From the NCBI GenBank assembly GCA_947623455.1, contig OX392532.1, forward strand, positions 49,045,058-49,109,057: a DNA stretch of 64,000 bases, written 5' to 3'. Below the pieces are notes generated by a model. It had not been told where the DNA came from, ran no database searches, and saw only the letters and a program-made list of their open reading frames with translations. The stretch is from Mimachlamys varia (Eukaryota; Mollusca; Bivalvia; Pectinida; Pectinidae). A program made the position numbers and the translations under genes. Position 1 is the stretch's first letter, and each line of letters begins with the position of its first letter. Below, one piece after another: positions 1 to 14,885 of this stretch.

Positions 1-3000
1 TTTCACATAGATTTCTTCGTTTTCACACATACTTCTGTATGTTGTCACACATATTTCTGTATTTGTCACACAGACTTCTGTATCATGTCACATGGACTTG
101 TGTATCGTGTTACACATATTTCTTTTTTTTCACACAGACCTTAGTATTTGTTCACAGAGACTTCTGTATATTTGTCACACATACTTCTGTATCTTGTCAC
201 ATGGACTTGTGTATCGTGTCACACATATTTCTGTACCTCGTTACGCAGCCTTCTGTATCTCGTCACACAGCTTTCTGTATCTTGTCACACAGCTTTCTGT
301 ATCTTGTCACACGAAGACTTCTGTTTCTCGTTACCCAGACTTCTGTTTCCCGTCACATAAACTTCTGTATCTTGTCACACGGACTTCTGTATCTTTTAAA
401 ACAGACTTCTGTATCATGTTACACATACTTCTGTATCTCGTCACACCGACTTCTGTATCTTTTCACATAGGTTTCTTCGTTTTCACACATACTTCTGTAT
501 TTGTCACAAAGACTTCTGTATCATATCACATGGACTTGTGTATCGTGTCACACATATTTCTGGGTTTTTTCATACAGACCTTAGTATTTGTTCACACAGC
601 TTTCTGTATCTTGTCACACAAAGACTTCTGTTTCTCGTTACCCAGACTTCTGTTTCCCGTCACATAAACGTCTGTATCTTGTCACACGGACTTCTGTATC
701 TTTTAAAACAGACTTCTGTATCATGTTACACATACTTCTGTATCTCGTCACACAGACTGCTGTATTTGTCACACAGGCTTCTGTATCTTGTCACACAGAC
801 CTCGGTATTTGTACATACAGACTTCTCTATCATATCACACAGACTTTTGTATCTTGTCACACATACTTTTGTATTTGTCACACAGAATTATGTATCTTGT
901 CACACACAGACTTCTGTATTTCGTCACACAGATTTCTGTATCTTGTAACACAGACATATGTATTTTGTAACACATATGTCTGTATCTTATCACACAGACA
1001 TCAGTATTTGTTCACACAGACTTCTGTACCTTGTCACACATATTTCTGTATCTTGTCACACATACTTTTGTATCTCGTCACATGGACTTCTGTATCTTGT
1101 CACACAGTCTTCTTCATAGTCACATAGACTTCTGTATCTTGTCACACAGACCTCGGTATCTTGTAACACAGACTTCTCTATCTTGTCACACAGACCTCGG
1201 TATTTGTACACACAGACTTATCTATCATATCACACATACTTCTGTATCTTATCGAAAAAAAGTTCTGTTTATCGTTACACAGATTTTTGTATCTTGTCAC
1301 ACAGACTTCTGTATATTTGTCGAACATACTTCTGTTTCTTGTCACACAAAGACTTCTGTTTCTCGTTACACAGACTTCTGTTTCCCGTCACACGGACTTC
1401 TGTATCTTGTCACAAATATTTCTGTGTCTTGTCACACATACTTCTTCATATTCACACAGACTTCTTCATAGTCACACAAACCTCTTCATAGTCACACAAA
1501 CCTCGGTATTTGTTCACACAGACTTTTGCATCTTGTCACACTTACCTCTGTTTCTCGTCACACGGACTTCTTCATTGTCACACATACTTCTAAATCTTGT
1601 TACACTGACTTCTGTATTTGTCACATAGACTTAAGTATCTCGTCACACATACCTCTGTATCTAGTCATACAAACTTCTCTATCATGTCACACATACCTCT
1701 GTGTCTCGTCACACATATTTTTGTATCTTGTCACACAGACCTCGGTATTTGTTCACACAGACTTCTGTATCTTATCATACAAAGACTTCTGTTTCTCGTT
1801 ATGCAGATTTCTGTATCTCGTCACACAGACTCCTGTATCTTATCATACAAAGACTTCTGTTTCTCGTTACAAAGACTTCTGTATCTCGTCACACAGACTT
1901 CTGTATCTTTTCAAACGGACTTCTGTATCATGTTACACATACTTCTGTATCTCGTCACACCGACTTCTGTATCTTTTCACATAGATTTCTTCGTTTTCAC
2001 ACATACTTCTGTATGTTGTCACACATATTTCTGTATTTGTCACACAGACTTCTGTATCATGTCACATGGACTTGTGTATCGTGTTACACATATTTCTTTT
2101 TTTTTCACACAGACCTTAGTATTTGTTCACAGAGACTTCTGTATATTTGTCACACATACTTCTGTATCTTGTCACATGGACTTGTGTATCGTGTCACACA
2201 TATTTCTGTATCTCGTTACACAGCCTTCTGTATTTCGTCACACAGCTTTCTGTATCTTGTCACACAGCTTTCTGTATCTTGTCACACAAAGACTTCTGTT
2301 TCTCGTTACCCAGACTTCTGTTTCCCCTCATATAAACTTCTGTATCTTGTCACACGGACTTCTGTATCTTTTAAAACAGACTTCTGTATCATGTTACACA
2401 TACTTCTGTATCTCGTCACACCGACTTCTGTATCTTTTCACATAGGTTTCATCGTTTTCACACATACTTCTGTATTTGTCATACAGACTTCTGTATCATA
2501 TCACATGGACTTGTGTATCGTGTTACACATATTTCTGGGTTTTTTCACACAGACCTTAGTATTTGTTCACACAGATTTCTGTATATTTGTCACACATACT
2601 TCTGTATCTTGTCACATGGACTTGTGTATCGTCTCACACATATTTTTGTATCTCGTTACACAGCTTTCTGTAACTCGTCACACAGCTTTCTGTATCTTGT
2701 CACACAAAGACTTCTGTTTCTCGTTACACAGACTTCTGTTTCCCGTCAAACATACTTCTGTATCTCGTCACACAGACTTCTGTATTTGTCACACAGGCTT
2801 CTGTATCTTGTCACACAGACCTCGGTATTTGTACATACAGACTTCTCTATCATATCACACATACTTTTGTATCTTGTCACACATACTTTTGTATTTGTCA
2901 CACAGAATTATGTATCTTGTCACACACAGACTTCTGTATTTCGTCACACAGATTTCTGTATCTTGTAACACAGACATATGTATTTTGTAACACATATGTC

Positions 3001-5519
3001 TGTATCTTATCACACAGACATCAGTATTTGTTCACACAGACTTCTGTATCTTGTCACACATATTTCTGTATCTTGTCACACATACTTTTGTATCTCGTCA
3101 CATGGACTTCTGTATCTTGTCACACAGTCTTCTTCATAGTCACATAGACTTCTGTATCTTGTCACACAGACCTCGGTATCTTGTAACACAGACTTCTCTA
3201 TCTTGTCACACAGACCTCGGTATTTGTACACACAGACTTATCTATCATATCACACATACTTCTATATCTTATCGAAAAAAAGTTCTGTTTATCGTTACAC
3301 AGATTTTTGTATCTTGCCACACAGACTTCTGTATATTTGTCGAACATACTTCTGTTTCTTGTCACACAAAGACTTCTGTTTCTCGTTACACAGACTTCTG
3401 TTTCCCGTCACACGGACTTCTGTATCTTGTCACAAATATTTCTGTATCTTGTCACACATACTTCTTCATATTCACACAGACTTCTTCATAGTCACACAAA
3501 CCTCTTCATAGTCACACAAACCTCGGTATTTGTTCACACAGACTTTTGCATCTTGTCACACTTACCTCTGTTTCTCGTCACACGGACTTCTTCATTGTCA
3601 CACATACTTCTAAATCTTGTTACACTGACTTCTGTATTTGTCACATAGACTTAAGTATCTCGTCACACATACCTCTGTATCTAGTCATACAAACTTCTCT
3701 ATCATGTCACACATACCTCTGTGTCTCGTCACACATATTTTTGTATCTTGTCACACAGACCTCGGTATTTGTTCACACAGACTTCTGTATCTTGTCACAC
3801 AGACTTCTGTATCTTATCATACAAAGACTTCTGTTTCTCGTTATGCAGATTTCTGTATCTCGTCACACAGACTCCTGTATCTTATCATACAAAGACTTCT
3901 GTTTCTCGTTACAAAGACTTCTGTATCTCGTCACACAGACTTCTGTATCTTTTCAAACGGACTTCTGTATCATGTTACACATACTTCTGTATCTCGTCAC
4001 ACCGACTTCTGTATCTTTTCACATAGATTTCTTCGTTTTCACACATACTTCTGTATGTTGTCACACATATTTCTGTATTTGTCACACAGACTTCTGTATC
4101 ATGTCACATGGACTTGTGTATCGTGTTACACATATTTCTTTTTTTTTCACACAGACCTTAGTATTTGTTCACAGAGACTTCTGTATATTTGTCACACATA
4201 CTTCTGTATCTTGTCACATGGACTTGTGTATCGTGTCACACATATTTCTGTATCTCGTTACACAGCCTTCTGTATTTCGTCACACAGCTTTCTGTATCTT
4301 GTCACACAGCTTTCTGTATCTTGTCACACAAAGACTTCTGTTTCTCGTTACCCAGACTTCTGTTTCCCCTCATATAAACTTCTGTATCTTGTCACACGGA
4401 CTTCTGTATCTTTTAAAACAGACTTCTGTATCATGTTACACATACTTCTGTATCTCGTCACACCGACTTCTGTATCTTTTCACATAGGTTTCATCGTTTT
4501 CACACATACTTCTGTATTTGTCATACAGACTTCTGTATCATATCACATGGACTTGTGTATCGTGTTACACATATTTCTGGGTTTTTTCATACAGACCTTA
4601 GTATTTGTTCACACAGATTTCTGTATATTTGTCACACATACTTCTGTATCTTGTCACATGGACTTGTGTATCGTCTCACACATATTTTTGTATCTCGTTA
4701 CACAGCTTTCTGTAACTCGTCACACAGCTTTCTGTATCTTGTCACACAAAGACTTCTGTTTCTCGTTACACAGACTTCTGTTTCCCGTCAAACATACTTC
4801 TGTATCTCGTCACACAGACTTCTGTATTTGTCACACAGGCTTCTGTATCTTGTCACACAGACCTCGGTATTTGTACATACAGACTTCTCTATCATATCAC
4901 ACATACTTTTGTATCTTGTCACACATACTTTTGTATTTGTCACACAGAATTATGTATCTTGTCACACACAGACTTCTGTATTTCGTCACACAGATTTCTG
5001 TATCTTGTAACACAGACATATGTATTTTGTAACACATATGTCTGTATCTTATCACACAGACATCAGTATTTGTTCACACAGACTTCTGTATCTTGTCACA
5101 CATATTTCTGTATCTTGTCACACATACTTTTGTATCTCGTCACATGGACTTCTGTATCTTGTCACACAGTCTTCTTCATAGTCACATAGACTTCTGTATC
5201 TTGTCACACAGACCTCGGTATCTTGTAACACAGACTTCTCTATCTTGTCACACAGACCTCGGTATTTGTACACACAGACTTATCTATCATATCACACATA
5301 CTTCTGTATCTTATCGAAAAAAAGTTCTGTTTATCGTTACACAGATTTTTGTATCTTGCCACACAGACTTCTGTATATTTGTCGAACATACTTCTGTTTC
5401 CCGTCACACAAAGACTTCTGTTTCTCGTTACACAGACTTCTGTTTCCCGTCACACGGACTTCTGTATCTTGTCACAAATATTTCTGTATCTTGTCACACA
5501 TACTTCTTCATATTCACAC

Positions 5520-5545
5520 AGACTTCTTGTCACACTTACCTCTGT
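5520..5545 (+). repeat. HOR copy with ~68-bp internal deletion
   Basis: In this copy the sequence after the TTCACACAGACTTCTT motif jumps directly to the GTCACACTTACC motif. The other copies carry about 68 bp in between (compare 3,480-3,560 and 7,497-7,577). The loss equals about three monomers and fits slippage or unequal exchange between short identical stretches. Confidence 0.85.
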
Positions 5546-8500
5546 TTCTCGTCACACGGACTTCTTCATTGTCACACATACTTCTAAATCTTGTTACACT
5601 GACTTCTGTATTTGTCACATAGACTTAAGTATCTCGTCACACATACCTCTGTATCTAGTCATACAAACTTCTCTATCATGTCACACATACCTCTGTGTCT
5701 CGTCACACATATTTTTGTATCTTGTCACACAGACCTCGGTATTTGTTCACACAGACTTCTGTATCTTGTCACACAGACTTCTGTATCTTATCATACAAAG
5801 ACTTCTGTTTCTCGTTATGCAGATTTCTGTATCTCGTCACACAGACTCCTGTATCTTATCATACAAAGACTTCTGTTTCTCGTTACAAAGACTTCTGTAT
5901 CTCGTCACACAGACTTCTGTATCTTTTCAAACGGACTTCTGTATCATGTTACACATACTTCTGTATCTCGTCACACCGACTTCTGTATCTTTTCACATAG
6001 ATTTCTTCGTTTTCACACATACTTCTGTATGTTGTCACACATATTTCTGTATTTGTCACACAGACTTCTGTATCATGTCACATGGACTTGTGTATCGTGT
6101 TACACATATTTCTTTTTTTTCACACAGACCTTAGTATTTGTTCACAGAGACTTCTGTATATTTGTCACACATACTTCTGTATCTTGTCACATGGACTTGT
6201 GTATCGTGTCACACATATTTCTGTATCTCGTTACACAGCCTTCTGTATTTCGTCACACAGCTTTCTGTATCTTGTCACACAGCTTTCTGTATCTTGTCAC
6301 ACAAAGACTTCTGTTTCTCGTTACCCAGACTTCTGTTTCCCCTCATATAAACTTCTGTATCTTGTCACACGGACTTCTGTATCTTTTAAAACAGACTTCT
6401 GTATCATGTTACACATACTTCTGTATCTCGTCACACCGACTTCTGTATCTTTTCACATAGGTTTCATCGTTTTCACACATACTTCTGTATTTGTCATACA
6501 GACTTCTGTATCATATCACATGGACTTGTGTATCGTGTTACACATATTTCTGGGTTTTTTCATACAGACCTTATTATTTGTTCACACAGATTTCTGTATA
6601 TTTGTCACACATACTTCTGTATCTTGTCACATGGACTTGTGTATCGTCTCACACATATTTTTGTATCTCGTTACACAGCTTTCTGTAACTCGTCACACAG
6701 CTTTCTGTATCTTGTCACACAAAGACTTCTGTTTCTCGTTACACAGACTTCTGTTTCCCGTCAAACATACTTCTGTATCTCGTCACACAGACTTCTGTAT
6801 TTGTCACACAGGCTTCTGTATCTTGTCACACAGACCTCGGTATTTGTACATACAGACTTCTCTATCATATCACACAGACTTTTGTATCTTGTCACACATA
6901 CTTTTGTATTTGTCACACAGAATTATGTATCTTGTCACACACAGACTTCTGTATTTCGTCACACAGATTTCTGTATCTTGTAACACAGACATATGTATTT
7001 TGTAACACATATGTCTGTATCTTATCACACAGACATCAGTATTTGTTCACACAGACTTCTGTACCTTGTCACACATATTTCTGTATCTTGTCACACATAC
7101 TTTTGTATCTCGTCACATGGACTTCTGTATCTTGTCACACAGTCTTCTTCATAGTCACAAAGACTTCTGTATCTTGTCACACAGACCTCGGTATCTTGTA
7201 ACACAGACTTCTCTATCTTGTCACACAGACCTCGGTATTTGTACACACAGACTTATCTATCATATCACACATACTTCTGTATCTTATCGAAAAAAAGTTC
7301 TGTTTATCGTTACACAGATTTTTGTATCTTGTCACACAGACTTCTGTATATTTGTCGAACATACTTCTGTTTCTTGTCACAAAAAGACTTCTGTTTCTCG
7401 TTACACAGACTTCTGTTTCCCGTCACACGGACTTCTGTATCTTGTCACAAATATTTCTGTGTCTTGTCACACATACTTCTTCATATTCACACAGACTTCT
7501 TCATAGTCACACAAACCTCTTCATAGTCACACAAACCTCGGTATTTGTTCACACAGACTTTTGCATCTTGTCACACTTACCTCTGTTTCTCGTCACACGG
7601 ACTTCTTCATTGTCACACATACTTCTAAATCTTGTTACACTGACTTCTGTATTTGTCACATAGACTTAAGTATCTCGTCACACATACCTCTGTATCTAGT
7701 CATACAAACTTCTCTATCATGTCACACATACCTCTGTGTCTCGTCACACATATTTTTGTATCTTGTCACACAGACCTCGGTATTTGTTCACACAGACTTC
7801 TGTATCTTGTCACACAGACTTCTGTATCTTATCATACAAAGACTTCTGTTTCTCGTTATGCAGATTTCTGTATCTCGTCACACAGACTCCTGTATCTTAT
7901 CATACAAAGACTTCTGTTTCTCGTTACAAAGACTTCTGTATCTCGTCACACAGACTTCTGTATCTTTTCAAACGGACTTCTGTATCATGTTACACATACT
8001 TCTGTATCTCGTCACACCGACTTCTGTATCTTTTCACATAGATTTCTTCGTTTTCACACATACTTCTGTATGTTGTCACACATATTTCTGTATTTGTCAC
8101 ACAGACTTCTGTATCATGTCACATGGACTTGTGTATCGTGTTACACATATTTCTTTTTTTTTCACACAGACCTTAGTATTTGTTCACAGAGACTTCTGTA
8201 TATTTGTCACACATACTTCTGTATCTTGTCACATGGACTTGTGTATCGTGTCACACATATTTCTGTATCTCGTTACACAGCCTTCTGTATTTCGTCACAC
8301 AGCTTTCTGTATCTTGTCACACAGCTTTCTGTATCTTGTCACACAAAGACTTCTGTTTCTCGTTACCCAGACTTCTGTTTCCCCTCATATAAACTTCTGT
8401 ATCTTGTCACACGGACTTCTGTATCTTTTAAAACAGACTTCTGTATCATGTTACACATACTTCTGTATCTCGTCACACCGACTTCTGTATCTTTTCACAT

Positions 8501-11500
8501 AGGTTTCATCGTTTTCACACATACTTCTGTATTTGTCATACAGACTTCTGTATCATATCACATGGACTTGTGTATCGTGTTACACATATTTCTGGGTTTT
8601 TTCATACAGACCTTAGTATTTGTTCACACAGATTTCTGTATATTTGTCACACATACTTCTGTATCTTGTCACATGGACTTGTGTATCGTCTCACACATAT
8701 TTTTGTATCTCGTTACACAGCTTTCTGTAACTCGTCACACAGCTTTCTGTATCTTGTCACACAAAGACTTCTGTTTCTCGTTACACAGACTTCTGTTTCC
8801 CGTCAAACATACTTCTGTATCTCGTCACACAGACTTCTGTATTTGTCACACAGGCTTCTGTATCTTGTCACACAGACCTCGGTATTTGTACATACAGACT
8901 TCTCTATCATATCACACATACTTTTGTATCTTGTCACACATACTTTTGTATTTGTCACACAGAATTATGTATCTTGTCACACACAGACTTCTGTATTTCG
9001 TCACACAGATTTCTGTATCTTGTAACACAGACATATGTATTTTGTAACACATATGTCTGTATCTTATCACACAGACATCAGTATTTGTTCACACAGACTT
9101 CTGTATCTTGTCACACATATTTCTGTATCTTGTCACACATACTTTTGTATCTCGTCACATGGACTTCTGTATCTTGTCACACAGTCTTCTTCATAGTCAC
9201 ATAGACTTCTGTATCTTGTCACACAGACCTCGGTATCTTGTAACACAGACTTCTCTATCTTGTCACACAGACCTCGGTATTTGTACACACAGACTTATCT
9301 ATCATATCACACATACTTCTGTATCTTATCGAAAAAAAGTTCTGTTTATCGTTACACAGATTTTTGTATCTTGCCACACAGACTTCTGTATATTTGTCGA
9401 ACATACTTCTGTTTCTTGTCACACAAAGACTTCTGTTTCTCGTTACACAGACTTCTGTTTCCCGTCACACGGACTTCTGTATCTTGTCACAAATATTTCT
9501 GTGTCTTGTCACACATACTTCTTCATATTCACACAGACTTCTTCATAGTCACACAAACCTCTTCATAGTCACACAAACCTCGGTATTTGTTCACACAGAC
9601 TTTTGCATCTTGTCACACTTACCTCTGTTTCTCGTCACACGGACTTCTTCATTGTCACACATACTTCTAAATCTTGTTACACTGACTTCTGTATTTGTCA
9701 CATAGACTTAAGTATCTCGTCACACATACCTCTGTATCTAGTCATACAAACTTCTCTATCATGTCACACATACCTCTGTGTCTCGTCACACATATTTTTG
9801 TATCTTGTCACACAGACCTCGGTATTTGTTCACACAGACTTCTGTATCTTGTCACACAGACTTCTGTATCTTATCATACAAAGACTTCTGTTTCTCGTTA
9901 TGCAGATTTCTGTATCTCGTCACACAGACTCCTGTATCTTATCATACAAAGACTTCTGTTTCTCGTTACAAAGACTTCTGTATCTCGTCACACAGACTTC
10001 TGTATCTTTTCAAACGGACTTCTGTATCATGTTACACATACTTCTGTATCTCGTCACACCGACTTCTGTATCTTTTCACATAGATTTCTTCGTTTTCACA
10101 CATACTTCTGTATGTTGTCACACATATTTCTGTATTTGTCACACAGACTTCTGTATCATGTCACATGGACTTGTGTATCGTGTTACACATATTTCTTTTT
10201 TTTTCACACAGACCTTAGTATTTGTTCACAGAGACTTCTGTATATTTGTCACACATACTTCTGTATCTTGTCACATGGACTTGTGTATCGTGTCACACAT
10301 ATTTCTGTATCTCGTTACACAGCCTTCTGTATTTCGTCACACAGCTTTCTGTATCTTGTCACACAGCTTTCTGTATCTTGTCACACAAAGACTTCTGTTT
10401 CTCGTTACCCAGACTTCTGTTTCCCCTCATATAAACTTCTGTATCTTGTCACACGGACTTCTGTATCTTTTAAAACAGACTTCTGTATCATGTTACACAT
10501 ACTTCTGTATCTCGTCACACCGACTTCTGTATCTTTTCACATAGGTTTCATCGTTTTCACACATACTTCTGTATTTGTCATACAGACTTCTGTATCATAT
10601 CACATGGACTTGTGTATCGTGTTACACATATTTCTGGGTTTTTTCATACAGACCTTAGTATTTGTTCACACAGATTTCTGTATATTTGTCACACATACTT
10701 CTGTATCTTGTCACATGGACTTGTGTATCGTCTCACACATATTTTTGTATCTCGTTACACAGCTTTCTGTAACTCGTCACACAGCTTTCTGTATCTTGTC
10801 ACACAAAGACTTCTGTTTCTCGTTACACAGACTTCTGTTTCCCGTCAAACATACTTCTGTATCTCGTCACACAGACTTCTGTATTTGTCACACAGGCTTC
10901 TGTATCTTGTCACACAGACCTCGGTATTTGTACATACAGACTTCTCTATCATATCACACATACTTTTGTATCTTGTCACACATACTTTTGTATTTGTCAC
11001 ACAGAATTATGTATCTTGTCACACACAGACTTCTGTATTTCGTCACACAGATTTCTGTATCTTGTAACACAGACATATGTATTTTGTAACACATATGTCT
11101 GTATCTTATCACACAGACATCAGTATTTGTTCACACAGACTTCTGTATCTTGTCACACATATTTCTGTATCTTGTCACACATACTTTTGTATCTCGTCAC
11201 ATGGACTTCTGTATCTTGTCACACAGTCTTCTTCATAGTCACATAGACTTCTGTATCTTGTCACACAGACCTCGGTATCTTGTAACACAGACTTCTCTAT
11301 CTTGTCACACAGACCTCGGTATTTGTACACACAGACTTATCTATCATATCACACATACTTCTGTATCTTATCGAAAAAAAGTTCTGTTTATCGTTACACA
11401 GATTTTTGTATCTTGCCACACAGACTTCTGTATATTTGTCGAACATACTTCTGTTTCTTGTCACACAAAGACTTCTGTTTCTCGTTACACAGACTTCTGT

Positions 11501-14500
11501 TTCCCGTCACACGGACTTCTGTATCTTGTCACAAATATTTCTGTATCTTGTCACACATACTTCTTCATATTCACACAGACTTCTTCATAGTCACACAAAC
11601 CTCTTCATAGTCACACAAACCTCGGTATTTGTTCACACAGACTTTTGCATCTTGTCACACTTACCTCTGTTTCTCGTCACACGGACTTCTTCATTGTCAC
11701 ACATACTTCTAAATCTTGTTACACTGACTTCTGTATTTGTCACATAGACTTAAGTATCTCGTCACACATACCTCTGTATCTAGTCATACAAACTTCTCTA
11801 TCATGTCACACATACCTCTGTGTCTCGTCACACATATTTTTGTATCTTGTCACACAGACCTCGGTATTTGTTCACACAGACTTCTGTATCTTGTCACACA
11901 GACTTCTGTATCTTATCATACAAAGACTTCTGTTTCTCGTTATGCAGATTTCTGTATCTCGTCACACAGACTCCTGTATCTTATCATACAAAGACTTCTG
12001 TTTCTCGTTACAAAGACTTCTGTATCTCGTCACACAGACTTCTGTATCTTTTCAAACGGACTTCTGTATCATGTTACACATACTTCTGTATCTCGTCACA
12101 CCGACTTCTGTATCTTTTCACATAGATTTCTTCGTTTTCACACATACTTCTGTATGTTGTCACACATATTTCTGTATTTGTCACACAGACTTCTGTATCA
12201 TGTCACATGGACTTGTGTATCGTGTTACACATATTTCTTTTTTTTTCACACAGACCTTAGTATTTGTTCACAGAGACTTCTGTATATTTGTCACACATAC
12301 TTCTGTATCTTGTCACATGGACTTGTGTATCGTGTCACACATATTTCTGTATCTCGTTACACAGCCTTCTGTATTTCGTCACACAGCTTTCTGTATCTTG
12401 TCACACAGCTTTCTGTATCTTGTCACACAAAGACTTCTGTTTCTCGTTACCCAGACTTCTGTTTCCCCTCATATAAACTTCTGTATCTTGTCACACGGAC
12501 TTCTGTATCTTTTAAAACAGACTTCTGTATCATGTTACACATACTTCTGTATCTCGTCACACCGACTTCTGTATCTTTTCACATAGGTTTCATCGTTTTC
12601 ACACATACTTCTGTATTTGTCATACAGACTTCTGTATCATATCACATGGACTTGTGTATCGTGTTACACATATTTCTGGGTTTTTTCATACAGACCTTAG
12701 TATTTGTTCACACAGATTTCTGTATATTTGTCACACATACTTCTGTATCTTGTCACATGGACTTGTGTATCGTCTCACACATATTTTTGTATCTCGTTAC
12801 ACAGCTTTCTGTAACTCGTCACACAGCTTTCTGTATCTTGTCACACAAAGACTTCTGTTTCTCGTTACACAGACTTCTGTTTCCCGTCAAACATACTTCT
12901 GTATCTCGTCACACAGACTTCTGTATTTGTCACACAGGCTTCTGTATCTTGTCACACAGACCTCGGTATTTGTACATACAGACTTCTCTATCATATCACA
13001 CATACTTTTGTATCTTGTCACACATACTTTTGTATTTGTCACACAGAATTATGTATCTTGTCACACACAGACTTCTGTATTTCGTCACACAGATTTCTGT
13101 ATCTTGTAACACAGACATATGTATTTTGTAACACATATGTCTGTATCTTATCACACAGACATCAGTATTTGTTCACACAGACTTCTGTATCTTGTCACAC
13201 ATATTTCTGTATCTTGTCACACATACTTTTGTATCTCGTCACATGGACTTCTGTATCTTGTCACACAGTCTTCTTCATAGTCACATAGACTTCTGTATCT
13301 TGTCACACAGACCTCGGTATCTTGTAACACAGACTTCTCTATCTTGTCACACAGACCTCGGTATTTGTACACACAGACTTATCTATCATATCACACATAC
13401 TTCTGTATCTTATCGAAAAAAAGTTCTGTTTATCGTTACACAGATTTTTGTATCTTGCCACACAGACTTCTGTATATTTGTCGAACATACTTCTGTTTCT
13501 TGTCACACAAAGACTTCTGTTTCTCGTTACACAGACTTCTGTTTCCCGTCACACGGACTTCTGTATCTTGTCACAAATATTTCTGTATCTTGTCACACAT
13601 ACTTCTTCATATTCACACAGACTTCTTCATAGTCACACAAACCTCTTCATAGTCACACAAACCTCGGTATTTGTTCACACAGACTTTTGCATCTTGTCAC
13701 ACTTACCTCTGTTTCTCGTCACACGGACTTCTTCATTGTCACACATACTTCTAAATCTTGTTACACTGACTTCTGTATTTGTCACATAGACTTAAGTATC
13801 TCGTCACACATACCTCTGTATCTAGTCATACAAACTTCTCTATCATGTCACACATACCTCTGTGTCTCGTCACACATATTTTTGTATCTTGTCACACAGA
13901 CCTCGGTATTTGTTCACACAGACTTCTGTATCTTGTCACACAGACTTCTGTATCTTATCATACAAAGACTTCTGTTTCTCGTTATGCAGATTTCTGTATC
14001 TCGTCACACAGACTCCTGTATCTTATCATACAAAGACTTCTGTTTCTCGTTACAAAGACTTCTGTATCTCGTCACACAGACTTCTGTATCTTTTCAAACG
14101 GACTTCTGTATCATGTTACACATACTTCTGTATCTCGTCACACCGACTTCTGTATCTTTTCACATAGATTTCTTCGTTTTCACACATACTTCTGTATGTT
14201 GTCACACATATTTCTGTATTTGTCACACAGACTTCTGTATCATGTCACATGGACTTGTGTATCGTGTTACACATATTTCTTTTTTTTCACACAGACCTTA
14301 GTATTTGTTCACAGAGACTTCTGTATATTTGTCACACATACTTCTGTATCTTGTCACATGGACTTGTGTATCGTGTCACACATATTTCTGTATCTCGTTA
14401 CACAGCCTTCTGTATTTCGTCACACAGCTTTCTGTATCTTGTCACACAGCTTTCTGTATCTTGTCACACAAAGACTTCTGTTTCTCGTTACCCAGACTTC

Positions 14501-14854
14501 TGTTTCCCCTCATATAAACTTCTGTCTCTTGTCACACGGACTTCTGTATCTTTTAAAACAGACTTCTGTATCATGTTACACATACTTCTGTATCTCGTCA
14601 CACCGACTTCTGTATCTTTTCACATAGGTTTCATCGTTTTCACACATACTTCTGTATTTGTCATACAGACTTCTGTATCATATCACATGGACTTGTGTAT
14701 CGTGTTACACATATTTCTGGGTTTTTTCATACAGACCTTAGTATTTGTTCACACAGATTTCTGTATATTTGTCACACATACTTCTGTATCTTGTCACATG
14801 GACTTGTGTATCGTCTCACACATATTTTTGTATCTCGTTACACAGCTTTCTGTA

Positions 14855-14885
14855 ACTCGTCACATAAACGTCTGTATCTTGTCAC
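14855..14885 (+). repeat. HOR copy with a tract from a different monomer type
   Basis: Other copies read TCACACAGCTTTCTGTATC at this place. This copy reads TCACATAAACGTCTGTATC, the same variant found at 660-678 in the leftmost unit. The change affects several adjacent bases at once, so tract transfer between non-equivalent monomers is more likely than independent point mutations. Confidence 0.7.
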
